Source of the DNA: Castanea sativa
Taxonomy: Eukaryota; Streptophyta; Magnoliopsida; Fagales; Fagaceae
Assembly: GCF_040712315.1 (NCBI RefSeq)
Contig: NC_134024.1
Location: 24,750,658-24,814,657, forward strand
Direction: 5' to 3'
DNA: 64,000 nucleotides
Notes under the pieces: model-generated
What the model was told of the DNA's origin: nothing
The model's database searches: none
What the model saw: the letters and a program-made list of their open reading frames with translations, nothing else
Made by a program: the position numbers and the translations under genes
Part shown: positions 50,018-62,610 of the stretch, one piece after another
Numbering within the stretch: position 1 is the first letter of the stretch
Layout: the number at the start of each line of letters is the position of its first letter

Positions 50018-50396
50018 ACAGTCACGAACCCACAAACCTCTTTTTTAACAAAATTTTTATTAAAAATTGGTTCTATAGTACTATTCACAAATTTAAAAAT
50101 TATTTTGGTACAGTATTTTCAATTTTCAGCAAAATAAGCGGTATCGAAACGAACAGTGTGCGTTTGATGAAAACAGATTGCGTTTGGGGTGAAATTTTTT
50201 TGTGTGGGTCCTCTGCACTGTTCACGGGACCCACAAATACAGATTTTAGCAAATTTGTCTTTAAATCTATCTTTAACCCATTATATGGCAACTAAAGACA
50301 CATTTCATGTGTCGTTTTAGAGACAAATTTTTTTTAATGAGTCAATGACTTGTTAATTGTCACATAACAGGTTGAAAAAGATAGATTCAAACATGT

Positions 50397-50900
50397 TTGA
50401 TACCAAATTTTATCAAATATATAAAAAATATAAAAACACATTTTACAATAAAATATATAATTGTGAAAAATAAAGTTGACCCCTTTATTACTCAGAAACG
50501 CGATTCTCCCAGAGAAAAAAAGAAAAAGAAAAAGAAAAAAACACAGGACGTGGAAGCGCGTACTAAGGGTCCGTTTGGATAGAACTTATTGCAGAAAACT
50601 GAAAATACAGTAGCAAAATAAAGTTTAAATGTGTAAATAGTATCGTGAGAACAATTTTTAATTTTTTTTCTGAACAAAGTGCTTGTGGGTCCCATGAACA
50701 GTGCGTAACAGTAACTTTGTCTCTCGCACAGTGTAATTAGGTGCATGAACAGTACTAGTTACTGTTCATAAGCATTAAAGAGAGAAAAAAAAAAAAAGCT
50801 CGCAAACGTGAAAATGTGGACGCAGAAACGTGGATCCAAACAGTCACATAGTATGTGCGTCCATGTCCTGTTTTTTTTTTTTTTTTTTTTTTTTTTCATG
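50397..50900 (+). repeat. Rearranged long unit
   Basis: This unit (50018-50936, 919 bp) lacks the G-rich GGGGGGGCCATGG part. It instead joins AATAAAGTTGACCCC to an inverted piece of unit sequence (TTACTCAGAAACGCG), followed by the MITE-like insertion starting GGTCCGTTTGGATAGAACTT. The result is a small inversion-deletion within the array. Confidence 0.65.
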
Positions 50901-52980
50901 GAGAAGCGCATTTTTGAGTAACCAAGGGGTCTCATGAACAGTCACGGACCCACAAACCTCTTTTATAACAGAATTTTTATTAATAATGGATCCTATAGTA
51001 CTATTCACACATTTAAAAACTATTTTACTACAGTATTTTCAATTTTCAGCAATATAAGCAGTATCCAAACGCACAGTGTGCATTCGATGAAAATAGATTG
51101 CGTTTGGCGTCTGCGTTTTTTGTGTGGATCCCATGCACTGTTCACGGGACCCGCAAATACAGATTTTAGAAATTTTTCTTTAAATCTATCTTCAACCCAT
51201 TATATGGCAACTAAAGACACATTTCATGTGTAATTTTAGTGACAAATTTTTTTTAATGTGTCAATGACTTGTTAATCGTCACATATCGGATTGAAAAAGA
51301 TAGATTCAAACAAATTTGATACCAAATTTTATCAAATATTTAACTGATATAAAAACACATTTTACAATAAAAAATAGAATTGCAAAAAATAAAGTTATAT
51401 CTCTATAACTATTAGACCAATTATTTTTTTTAAGAGCATTATTGGACTAATTCAAATATTTGGAGGGGTCAACTCTTATTTTTGTAGACTAAATTTTGAA
51501 AACATAAAAATAATTGTATATATATTTAAAAAAATTTTAAAATTTGGGGGACCATGGCCCTCCACCCTTATACATGCCTCCGCCCCTGGGCAAGTCAAAT
51601 GCAAGAGTCTTGAAGTGCGTGTCTATGGTGGAATTGTGTTTACACTTTACATCATTGACTTTGACAATTACTAGATGGAAAATGTTGAATTTCGGGGAGA
51701 GGCGCGTTTCTGAGTAATCAAGGGGTCTCGTGAACAATCACGGACCCACAAACCTCTTTTTTAACAAAATTTTTATTAAAAATTGGTCCTATAGTACTAT
51801 TCACACGTTTAAAAATTATTTTGGTACAGTATTTTCAATTTTCAGCAAAATATGTGGTATCCAAATGAACAGTGTGCGTTTAATGAAAACAGGTTGCGTC
51901 TGGCATCTGCTTTTTTTGTGTGGATCCCGTGTACTATTCACGAGACCCGCAAATACAGATTTTAGCAAATTTTTCTGTAAATCTAACTTGAACCCATTAT
52001 ATGGCAACTAAAGACACATTTCATGTGTAGTTTTTGTGACCAATTTTTTTAATGAGTCAATGACTTGTTAATCGTCACATAACGGTTTGAAAAGATAGAT
52101 TCAAACATGTTTGATACCAATTTTATCAAATGTTTAACAAATATAAAAACACATTTTACAATAAAAAATAGAATAGCAAAAAATAAAGTTATATCTCTAT
52201 AACTATTAGACCAATTATTTTTTTAAGAGCATTATTGGACTAATTCAAATATTTGGGGGCCCAACTCTTATTTTTGTAGACTAAATTTTGAAAACATAAA
52301 AATAATTGTATATATATTTTAAAATTTGGGGGGGCCACGGCCCTCCACCCTTATACATGCCTCCGCCCCTGGGCAAGTCAAATGCAAGGGTCTTGAAGCG
52401 CATGTTCGTGGTGGAATTGTGTTTACACTTTACATCCTTGACTTTGACAATTACTGGATGGAAAATGTCAAATTTAGGGTTCGTCTGGATAGAACTTGTT
52501 GTTGAAAACTAAAAACGCTGTGGCAAAATTTTTTTTTAATGTGTGAATAGTATCGTGGGATCCATTTTTAATATTTTTTTTCCTGAATAAAATGCTTGTG
52601 GGTCCCATGAACAGTGCGTAACAGTAACTTTGTCTCTCGCACAGTGTAATTAGGTGCATGAACAGTACTAGTTACTGTTCATAAGCATTAAAGAGAAAAA
52701 AAAAAAAAAAAAAAACTCGCAAACGTGGACTCAGAAACGTGGATCCAAACAGTCACTTAGTATGCGTGTCCACGTCCTATGTTTTTTTTTGTTTTTTTTT
52801 TTCAGGGAGAGGCGCATTTTCTTAGTAACCAAGGGGTATCGTGAACAGTCACGGTTCCACAAACCTCTTTTTTAGCAAAATTTTTGTTAAAAATGGGTCC
52901 TATAGTACTATTTACAAATTTAAAAATTATTTTGAAGTAGTATTTTCAATTTTTAGCAAAATAAATGGTATCCAGAAAAG

Positions 52981-53628
52981 TGATATTTCCTTATTCCGTT
53001 CCAAAATTGTATTTTTTTGCTACAAATTTTTGAAAATTGTTATATTTGGCCATTTTGGCCCTTAATTTCAACCAAACGACGGACACAAAACTCGTATAGT
53101 CAATAGTCTTATATAACTGTGGAATCAATCAATGCGGAGAAATTTCAAACCTTTTGCAATGATAGCGGCTTGTGCAATGATAGCGGAGAAATTAAAGTGA
53201 TCATGACCTCATCATTGCACAAACCGGGACGGTGACCATTTAACAATCTTGGGCCCATATTTTAAAGAAGCCGAAACTGTCAAATACAACGAAATCCCAA
53301 ATTTGTAAACAAAGGTCACAAACTCAACCTGCTATTAAGTCCAATATAAATAGAGATGCACCATAGGAAACTCCCCTGTTGTGTCAAGACTTAAACACAA
53401 ACCCAAGCCCAACCATAACATGATTCCATTCCTTCTTGAACAATCCATCACTCACATCATGCCTGGCCTATATATCTTGAAAATTTTGGTTGGTTATGCC
53501 TGAATGAACTTATTTTCATTAATTTATTTAAAATAAAATTGTATCTAATTAAATAAGTAAGATAAGCAAACCCTAAAGCCCCAAAATAAATTTGGAAGTT
53601 TCAATAGCATATCAGCTCATATATTTAA
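52981..53628. other. Gene-free junction between the repeat array and the WAK duplication
   Basis: No gene is seen. From about 53250 to 53420 the sequence is the inverted counterpart of 30944-31075, in the WAK intron, and marks one breakpoint of the segmental duplication. Confidence 0.6.
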
Positions 53629-54444
53629 GGGTCATCAAATAGCCCATGGCCCACGGCCCACGGCCCGACTCAGAAACTTGGTAGCTCATCGAGCTAATGT
53701 GCGGCCCGGCCCGTTGTTATTGAGGCCCATGGGTAGCCCACTAGCCCAGTGGGTTAGGCCATGGGCTAGTTTTTATGTCCATGGACACCCGGTGGACTAG
53801 TCCAGTAGCCCAATCCAATAACTTAGAATTTATAACAAAAATATATAGGATGTGTATGGAGGATTGATCTTAAGATATTGTAGATGAATTTCTTAAGAGA
53901 ACTCTTCCAACCACTAAGATATTTAAAGTAATTGTGCTAAACTTAGTTTGCTAAATATATATTTTTCTAGTAGTCTATCAAATTTGAATTAACCATTTGA
54001 TTTTTTTTTATTAAAGATAAAAATAAAAAACTATTTGAAGCCTTAATAAAAAAAATTAAATAAGTTTCCATCAACAAAACAAAAAATTAAATAAATTTGA
54101 CTATAAAAAAAAATTGTAATTAAGTATTAAATTCTTTGATTCTTTCCTTTAAAAAAAATTGATTGATTATTCCCTTATAAAAAATTGATTCTTTCTTTAT
54201 AAAAATAATAAAATAATATGCTAACACAATCTCATGAGTAGCCTATTAGGCCTAACCCAGTAGCCTAGCCCGTTAAAGACAAAATGTGCATTGCCCATGG
54301 GCAGGGTCGTGGACTGGGGTTTTCTCTTTCGGTCCAACCCGACGCGGCCCGTTAACTAGTTAATAGTTTATTATGCCCAATCCATTGTGCTCCTGGGCCA
54401 AGTAAAAATGGGCCGCTCCAGCTCGACCCGGCCCATTGATGACC
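53629..54444. mobile_element. Non-autonomous TIR element (hAT-like), ~815 bp
   Basis: The left end GGGTCATCAAATAGCCCATG and right end GCCCATTGATGACC are inverted relatives (GGTCATCAA and TTGATGACC), and both subterminal regions are rich in GGCCCA/GCCCGG motifs. The interior is AT-rich with no open frame. The target duplication is not clear. It is absent from the corresponding WAK intron. Confidence 0.65.
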
Positions 54445-54779
54445 ATTACATATATTATAATGTGTTCACCTAAATTATACTTTCAAATCTATTTGAACTT
54501 CCAAATTTATTTAGGAAATTTGATAAAATAGATTATTTATGCAAAAATAACATTTAAGAGATAGACTCAATTTAACAAAAATCTCTGTAATTTTTCTAGA
54601 GTTTTTTTTTTTGGTACTAAATTGTCTTTTCTTTCTTTTCTTTTTATAGAAAATGTACTAAACTGTCTTTTAGTTCATATAAAAAGTATTTTAATGCCCA
54701 AATAATTTTAGAGGGTATTTGAACTTCGACACCTTTTTTTTTTTTTTTAATACAAGATAGAAATTCTATTATGACATAA

Positions 54780-54900
54780 TCTAAATATATATGTTTATGA
54801 AGTTCCCTCCTAGAGACTTGAACCCCGGCTCTTGCCCTCCATATCCCACAAATACTTATATTTGTGGAGTGACCATCACCTTAATCCTTGTAGAACCTGA
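54780..54900. mobile_element. tRNA-related SINE-like remnant
   Basis: Contains AGACTTGAACCCCGG, resembling the T-arm of a tRNA in reverse, then CTCTTGCCCTCC and a short direct/inverted ATTTGTGGAGTGACC tail. This is a pattern I associate with dispersed SINE-like repeats in plants. Boundaries are approximate. Confidence 0.4.
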
Positions 54901-57080
54901 CAAACTAGAAAAGAAATATAACCGTTTTTTTTTTTTTTTCAATTTAGGAAAACTTTTAGTGCATAAAAGTGAAAAACTAGTTCAATTTTTTTTTTTTTTG
55001 AGCAAAACTAGTTCAAAGTTGAATAAGATATACTCCCCATATTACATTTGTTTCTTTTAACAATTTTTCGTAAAAGACTTTTGGAGTTAAGTTGTAATTC
55101 ACACCGTCTCTAAAAGGGGTTTTTGATAAATTACAGAATTGCTTTGATTATGACACAAGTAAAAAAAAAATCTATTAAAACTAATAAGGTTTTTATTTTT
55201 TATTTTTTTATGTTACAATTAAAGTGATTAGCACAAGTGGCCCTTTCAATAAGTAATGTACATATATTGCACATGACAGGAACATATGTCATCTTCATAT
55301 TGTTGGTTGTGGTTTAATCTATAGCCAAACCTTTTTTTATTTTAAGAAATTAAAAAACAAGCAAAACTTCTGTTGACTATTCTCTCATAAAAAAATATTA
55401 ACAATTCCAATTGGCTAATATTTCAATAGTTAAATGAAATTTCCTAGACTATTACAACCGGCAGAAAAGTGAAAAATTCAAATCTTCCAATAGTCACTAA
55501 CATTAGTATCAAATCCTACTACTCTTCTCATGGGCACCACCTCTCCGATAACGCAAACCTATTACTATTTAAATTTTGAAAATAGAGAAAGAAAGTGGTG
55601 AGTTTCACAGCTCAACAAGTAGCCACAATCCCATCTAGTTACATTAAGCATATATACAAGTAAATAAATAAAAAAAAATTTAGGATAAACTCATAGGCTT
55701 AGATATTGTATCTCTTTAGTTTGAAAATTAACATATAATTTGCAATGAATTCCAAAACATAAAAAATTTAATTGGACTTGAAATGATGTGAAATCTAATA
55801 AGATTTTATGTACTTAATAATCTTTATAACTATGGTTACACTATATCTACATGACAAGACGCATAACCACACGTAAGTCGGTGGTAAGCCCTTCAAAAAA
55901 TTTACCAATGTATACCCCATGGATGGGATCCAAAGTATGGTCAAATTGTATTATTAACTTCCAAAATTTATCCAATATCCAAAAATCATATATCAACATA
56001 TCATAAAATTACAATTCAAATAAACATTTCGTTCATTTAAATCTTTGGTTCATTTCACAAAATTTATGCAATACTTGAACCATGTTTGAAGTAAATAGAA
56101 ACTTTATAAATAACCAACTAACTAGCTAACTATATATACACAATAAGAAGAAATTGTGGTTCTTTTCTTTAAATCAACAATGCTAAAGTAATTAAATATA
56201 AATTAATAATAAAATACAAATGAATATTTAATAAATAAAATATTGTATTTTAAGAAAAATATAACCAGCCAAGAATTGTTACATATCAATCAATGTCTAC
56301 TCAAAAACCATTGCAACTTCTTAAGAACACTCCAACATAACCAAAAATCCATTATAATCAATATAGTTACTAAACAGACACTGGTGTAACCATCATCATT
56401 TAAACCATAGCAGCCATTTCTTGATATCTATCCGTTGTTGATCATGTTGTCTAATGCTGTTGACATTTGTTTCGTGTATTCCATTCCACATTGATATTGG
56501 TCATCTACACATCTTACTTGGTCCAATCTAGTCAGATATTCTATACAAGTCTAAATTCTAAACTTAAGTTTTCTTTAAGATATCATCTGGAGTTTGAGGG
56601 GAAAATACTAAAATACAATAAGATATACTGTAAATATATTAAATTGTGGTTTCGTAGAATTTCACGGACTACCATGGTGATTTTAGGATAAGGTACCAAC
56701 TTTAGGCCTAACGTTTTCACATGGATACTCTTTATTAGGTTTTTTGTATAAATAGTTCAATATAGAAAAGATAGTTGATCCGTTGTAGAGGAATGTTGTT
56801 AAATAGGCCGAACCAACTTAAACATTGCTTCTATTCTCTATTTCTTAATTGTTATAATTTTAAGATTCATGTAAGTTGGCATGAACTGGTGAACCACAAT
56901 CGAGAGTCGATGGAAAAATATATTCTGATGCGGTAGTCATTAACTACATTGTAATTCAAATATTAACTGAGTCATTTTTATATGATACATATGTTAAATA
57001 TTTAGTTCTTAAAGGTATTGAGATATTTAAAAATGTTAAAAACTTCTACAACGTTAAAATGCACGTCTGAATGTGTGCAG
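54901..57080. other. Gene-free AT-rich stretch; degraded WAK intron copy
   Basis: No exon is supported. Parts near 56361-56480 and 57040-57080 match the WAK intron 2 next to its kinase exon. The rest is AT-rich with homopolymers. Confidence 0.5.
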
Positions 57081-58294
57081 GTATCAGTGTTGGCCTTTTA
57101 GTGTTACTTGTGGGAGGTTAATTATATTGGGGACTGAAAAAAAGAAAGCTCGTCAAGCTCAAAGAAAAATTCTTCCAACAAAATGGTGGCTTACTACTAC
57201 AACAGAAACTATCTAGTCATAGCGGGTCTATGGAGACAGCCAGAATTTATAGTGCAGAAGAGCCTGAAAAGGCCACCAACAACTGTGATGAGAAAAGAGT
57301 TCTTGGCCAAGGAGGCTATGGAATAGTTTACAGAGGAATATTACCAAATAACAAAGTGATTGCTATTAAGAAGTCTAAAATTGGTAGTCAGAGCCAGGTT
57401 CAACAATTCGTAAATGAGATAATTGTGCTTACTCAAATTATCCATCGGAATGTGGTTAAAATATTAGATTGTTGTTTGGAAATAGAAGTACCCTTACTAG
57501 TTTATATATTCATCACAAACGGGACTCTTTCTAAGCACATTCATGATAATAGTTGGTCATTATTACTTTCATGGGAAAAACGTTTGAAGATTGTAGCAGA
57601 AACTGCAGGAGCACTTGCATACTTGCATTCTGCAACTTTTGTGCCAATCATACACAGAGATGTTAAAACTGCAAATATATTATTAGATGATAACTTCATA
57701 GCAAAAGTGTCTGACTTTGGAGCCTCTAGGTTGATTCCTCTTGATAAAACAAAATTAAACACACTGGTTCAAGGAACTTTCGGATACATGGATCCAGAAT
57801 ACTTCCATACTAGTCAACTAACAGAAAAAAAAAAAGTAATGTCTACAACTTTGGTGTTATTTTGGCAGAGCTTCTAACTAGTAGGATGGCACTTTCTTTC
57901 AATATGCTTGAAAGTGACAGAAACCTAGCAAAGTACTTTATTTCTGCAATAAAAGATGACCGCCTACTTCAAATTCTTGAGGATAACATTGTCAATGAGG
58001 GTAATATTAAGCTACTAAAGGAAGTAGCTAATATTGCAAAAAGGTGCTTAAATGTGAGAGGTGAGGATAGGCCTTCTATGAAGGAAGTGGCAATGGAACT
58101 AGAGGGCTTGGTTATCATGAAAAAACATCCTTGGGGAAATGCTAATGTTTATACAGAAGAGACTGAGTACTTGCTCAGTGCACCTACTCAATCATTCAAC
58201 ATTGATGTTGACACAAATTGTGGCCACCAGTACAACTACAGGGTACGATAGCATGATAAACCAAGTATTGAAACCATTAGATGGCGGGAGATAA
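57081..58294 (+). pseudogene. WAK-like kinase-exon pseudogene
   Basis: Counterpart of exon 3 of the intact gene (1214 versus 1211 nt), with the acceptor TGTGTGCAG kept. It reads [42 protein letters not shown] and GTFGYMDPEYF. It is broken by a stop in the membrane span (57119-57121), a frameshift in an A-run at 57824-57834 (11 A, where the intact gene has GAGAAAAGT), and another near 58215 that alters the C-terminus. Lost features include the conserved Glu of VYEF (now Ile). No ectodomain exons lie upstream. It is dead as a receptor but useful for dating the duplication. Confidence 0.93.
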
Positions 58295-60002
58295 TTAGTT
58301 AGTCCACCGTAGTATACTTGCATCAATTGAGACTAAATTATTGATATATCTATTATTTAGCTATAATCATTTCAGATTAAATGATAGAATTGGGGGTGCG
58401 ACTGAACGTATCTTTGACATTATATTTGAATATGTAGATTGGTTTGTTTTGTGTATGACATTATACACATAAAATTTGGCACATGGATGAAGGAACATGC
58501 ACTGCCACTGAAAATGTCTTGGTGGTATTCTCTTTTCTTTTCTTTTTCTTTTTTCTTTTTTTTTTGGCTTTTTTTGATAATTTGGTCACTGGAAACTGGA
58601 AAGGAAAATTTTGAATCTTTGATATTTTTATTAGAAAAAAAAAATACTAGTTAACTATAAAACTCTTGATGCCTATGTGATTTTCAATATCAACTAATTC
58701 ATTGTACTTAATACTCTACTTTTAGAGGTTGAGATCTCCCATTGAAGGCCATATTTGGATTTAAATTTTTGTGGGAGTTATGCAACAATAAATTTAACAA
58801 AGAAAATAATAAATGTATAATAAAATTCTTCTCTTGCTCAAACTTCCAAGGGCTGAAATGCTAGCTTAAAATTAAAATAAAGCCAAAATGCAAAACTCAT
58901 CCTCTAAGTTTCACAACTTTTCATTACAGTCCTCTAAGTTTCAAATCTCCTCAACTAAGTCCTCTGTTAACTCATCCATATCTGTTGTTAACTTACCCAA
59001 AGCCATTTTGGCTACTATTTAATTTTTATTTTATTATTTTTTTTTAATTTTAAAAAATGTTAATTAAAAAAAAACTGAAATTAAAGAAACCCATTTACCC
59101 CACGGTCCCTACCCAACCTCTATTGAAGAACAAAAAAAAATCCCTAGCCTAACCCAAATATGAGAGACTAAGAGGGTGAAAGAGAGATCGAGAGAAGGAG
59201 GTGTTTTAAGTGGTTTTGCTCCAGGGTTTCTTGGTGGCTTAGCTCCACTCTAGAAGGTCTACTCAGCAGCTCAGGCCAAGAAGAAGAAGAAGAAGAAGAA
59301 GAAGCAATAGATGGGAGAATATATGATTAGAAAAAAAAAATCATAGCTCTTTGAATTATCATTTTTGTTTTATATTTTCCTCAAAGAACAATTTTATTCT
59401 TTTCTGGGTCTTCTTTATTTTACCTTAACTATTAGTATTGCTATTGTTGTTGTTGTATAATTGTATTACATGTACATACCAAAAATTTGGATGAAATGTA
59501 AGGCTTTGTGTTGTTGTATCTGGGAAGTCTTAGGATCGGAAAGTGTTTAGTTTAAAGAAGTTTGTGTTCCTGTGGATTGGTTGGTGTCTTCAAGCTTTGT
59601 TATTCCTCACAACTGCTACAGGTTTCTAGGTCCTTTTTTATTCTCATTTCTCTGACTTTTTTTTTTCCTTCTTTCTTGCTCTTTTAAAATTTGTATTTTT
59701 AAAACCCCATTATCTTAGGCTGCTAAGCTATAAATATTTCTCCCTTTCTCCCTCTCAATCTCTCACATATTGGATTAGGCTGGGGATTTTGTGTTCTTCA
59801 GATGATGTGGGTTAGGGGGTAATTGGGGTAACCCAGAAATTAAAATAACCCGTTATTTTAATTTCTTGGTTTTTTTAATAAGAATATGTTGTTTTAAATT
59901 AAGAAATAAATGATTTAATAAATATTAAATTATGGTCAAAACTAACGGTATATATGGATGGTGAGTTAACAGAATACTGAATTGAGGAGATTTGAAACTT
60001 AG

Positions 60003-60570
60003 TGTGCGTTTGAATACCGCTTATTTTGCTGAAAACTTATTACTGAAAACATTGTAGCAAAATATTTTTTAGGGTAAACTACGTATTTAGTCCCTATTAT
60101 ATACACCATATTTCAATTTGATCACTAACCTTTTAATTGTATCAATTTGGTCCCTAACCTTTCTTTACCGTGTCAATTTAATCCTTACAGTTATCTTTTT
60201 GATGAAAATTAATGACATGTCTAATGGCCAAAATAAAAAATTAGCTTCTGTTGATGTGATAATAAACTAAGTTTTTATTTTGGCTATTTGCTATATAAAC
60301 AATTTTCATCTAATATATAATGGCAAAGACTAAATTGACACGACATTAAAAGGTTAAGGACCAAATTGACACAATTGAAAAGTTAAGGACCAAATTGAAA
60401 TATGGTGTAAAGGCTAGGGACTAAATATGTAGTTTACCCTATTTTTTATTTCTCAAATTTATTGTTCACCCGCAATTTGCACTTGGCTGGTCCATGAACA
60501 GTGCCATGGACCAACCAAAAAATGCAGCTTAGGAAAACACAAATGCAATAAGCCTTACACAAACGCACCC
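60003..60570. mobile_element. Second-level nested MITE
   Basis: Interrupts the right arm of the foldback element. It begins TGTGCGTTTGAATACCGCTT and ends ACACAAACGCACC, inverted at the tips. The internal style (TTATTTTGCTGAAAAC, GTTCA...CATGAACAGTG) is the same MITE family that contributes to the array units at 39238-52980. It contains a third element. Confidence 0.75.
60070..60441. mobile_element. Third-level nested MITE (~372 bp)
   Basis: Ends TAGGGTAAACTACGTATTTA and, inverted, TAAATATGTAGTTTACCCTA, extending as arms through GTCCCTA and CACCATATTTCAATTTG. It lies wholly within the element at 60003-60570. Confidence 0.85.
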
Positions 60571-60790
60571 TTAGAAGACTGAATTGACAAAATGCAAAAT
60601 TAGAGGACTGAAATGAAAAGTTGTGAAATTTAGAGGGTGAGTTTTGCATTTTGGCCTCAAAAATAACAATGCAAATTTTCACCTGAACCATATGAAAATT
60701 GAATAGGCCGAATTTACCCTAAGCTGTCACTTAAAAATCCATGTCTGATTATCAAACTTTGACTCTCACAGCTGAGAATATCAATTACCA

Positions 60791-61552
60791 TCATGGTATT
60801 ATTTTGTACATTAAAAGAATAACTTTAGCAATGAGTTTGAACTTAGGTCATTTGCTCTTATAACATGATAAACTATTATTTATCTACATATTTTAAGTTT
60901 AATTGAAATAGTGAGTAACATCAAGTGTAATTGAAATAGAAAATGTAATCATTTAATTAAAATTCTCAATTTTTATGGAGAATTTGACAATATATCACCA
61001 TCTCCTATTGGTCATGAATAACAAGATTTAGAATTTGGGTTTTATGGATTTTAATTTTGGTCTTTAAATTTAAATGTCTTGTTTGGATAGTTTAAAAGGA
61101 TAAAGGATGGGATTTGGGCTAAATCCACTAAGAATTTTGAGACATAAAATCCTTGGATTTGAAATAGAATCTACCCCTTGAATTTTATAAATCTTTAATC
61201 ACACAACTTCTGAATCAAAAAATCATTACAAGATTTTTTTTTTTTTTTGGTTCCTAAGTAGGGATGTCCATGGGTCGATATGAGTCGGACTTGTGCTCAA
61301 CCCGCACTCAACTCAATCCCGCCAAGTGGTGGAGAACCAAACCTGTTGTTGAACAAATCGAATTACTCTGAAAGTGGTTAGTCCAGGAAAAACTAGTAAT
61401 CGTGGAGAGAGGTGGAGCAATGACCGAAACCTCACCAAATTCAGTGAGATCTTGTCAGATCTTATGGAAATTTTGTTAAATATAGTAGATCTCTGCCAGA
61501 TTTCATTGGAAATGTTGTAAATGTTTGTTTGTTTAGAACCCTTAAAACAGAT
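60791..61552. other. Gene-free stretch
   Basis: AT-rich sequence with no exon seen. A short GGGTCGATATGAGTCGGACT / AACCCGCACTCAACTC stretch near 61270-61320 may be a remnant of an element end. Confidence 0.45.
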
Positions 61553-62392
61553 TGTTTAACCTAATATATTAACCAAGTGATTACTTAGGTTAATTATGAG
61601 ATCTAGGTTAAACAATGACAGATCATATGATGCACAACAACGGAAAATAAAGAACACAACAATATGATGACTCAGAAAAACCAATGAAACCAATAGTTTC
61701 AAGGTAAATAACTTGGGGAGGATTTGAGTTATCCTCAAGGTAAAACAAATACACTATAAAGAATTGATGTTTTTGCAATCAGATTTAACCCTAAATCTAT
61801 TGCTACCTCCAGTGGTAACTTACTGCAACAACCATGTGCAAGCTCCGAATCCACAGACTCCTTCTTTCTTGGATTTGCACCACACAAGCACCCACATTTG
61901 TGACTTTGAAATCCCACTCAAAGGTTCCAGATCACGGCTTGTTGATCTTTGCAGCAACTAGATTCTACTAGCACTTGATTGTAGATCTTGTTCCGGTAGA
62001 TGCTTATAAAATTAGAAGATACAGAACCTCTCAAATCTCACAAGAGTAACTCACAAGTCTTCCACGAGTTTTCAAAACGTAGCTAGGTTTTTCCTTTTAT
62101 ACATAGGAGTGTTAGACTAAAACCCTAAACGTTTTCATAGGCTTAGGCCTGTTTAAAAAATCTGCAGAAATTCTTTTTCTACGACTTTTGATCAATCATG
62201 CTTCACCATTCGATCGGTCAAGCTTCAAAGAAAATTAATCATTTTGCCTACAGCTTGTACATTCTTTGGTCTTAACTTGAACCTCTTTGAGCAATGTCTA
62301 ACACCTATCCTAGACATGTTTTTGTTCTCAATTTGCCAACACATACAAGTCGAAATTCTAAACATTTAATCCTAAATTTTTAGAACCTAACA
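61553..62392 (-). repeat. 3-prime LTR (840 bp)
   Basis: Bounded by TG...CA on the minus strand. It contains a TATA-like region and leader-like text (GTATAAAAGGAAAAACC near 62100), which would suit LTR promoter use. The short frame in it is not supported as a gene. Confidence 0.65.
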
Positions 62393-62610
62393 ATCTTCCC
62401 CTTTGACAATCCGTGACAAAACACACATATAAATGAATTGCTCAACTCAAGAATTAGCCCAACTTACATATTGTTGCCCAAATACAATTCCACCACAATC
62501 CACTAACTATTAGTTGCTAGAATAGATAGCAGATGAAAAAGAATTAATCTATAAATTCCTAAAATACTAAAAACAAACCATAAACGCATGTGTGAAAATT
62601 ACAGTATAAA

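Larger units (their letters stand above)
39238..52980 (+). repeat. Tandem array of ~0.79 kb units (15 full units plus a partial)
   Basis: The landmark ACAGTCACGGACCCACAAAC starts units near 39238, 40025, 40823, 41607, 42398, 43506, 44299, 45409, 46203, 47316, 48111, 49222, 50018, 50937, 51733 and 52843. Each unit joins the right half of a MITE-like sequence (TATCCAAACGGAC, CAGTATTTTCAATTTT), the right half of the hAT-like element seen whole at 33508-34330 (ending CCCCTG), and a ~200 bp spacer (GGCAAGTCAAATGC onward). The first four units (39238-42397) are the most diverged. No real gene lies here; the many short open frames are repeats of the same non-coding sequence. The tail after 52980 loses similarity. 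Confidence 0.93.
58882..60655. mobile_element. Long-inverted-repeat (foldback) element with nested insertions
   Basis: The left arm starts GCCAAAATGCAAAACTCATC and the right end is its reverse complement (GTTTTGCATTTTGGC). The arms continue for about 280 bp with interruptions: CTCTAAGTTTCAAATCTCCT on the left pairs near 59980, and CCCTAGCCTAACCCAAATAT near 59140 pairs with the 59770 region. An (AAG)n run sits near 59278-59305. The right arm is split by a second element (about 60003-60570). The paralogous site near 27120-27150 lacks the element. No transposase is present. Confidence 0.8.
53250..60790 (+). repeat. Inverted segmental copy of the WAK 3-prime region
   Basis: Matches the reverse complement of about 26985-31075: WAK intron 2 part, kinase exon, 3-prime flank and distal flank, in order. 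Matched landmarks include 53250-53420 with 30944-31075, 56361-56480 with 28990-29110, 57081-58294 with 27565-28775, 58295-58550 with 27360-27560, and 60660-60790 with 26985-27130. The copy is longer because of transposon insertions. Exons 1 and 2 were not included. Confidence 0.85.

Noticed and set aside
42393..52011. Repeated open frames such as the ~93-residue frames starting MNSHG and the ~67-residue minus-strand frames starting MDPKF.
   Set aside because: They recur with the array unit, overlap transposon-derived sequence on both strands, and have no start context or protein family. They are by-products of the repeat.
61735..61961. Small frames in the 3-prime LTR on either strand.
   Set aside because: They lie in the LTR and have no family resemblance; LTR promoter or leader sequence explains them.
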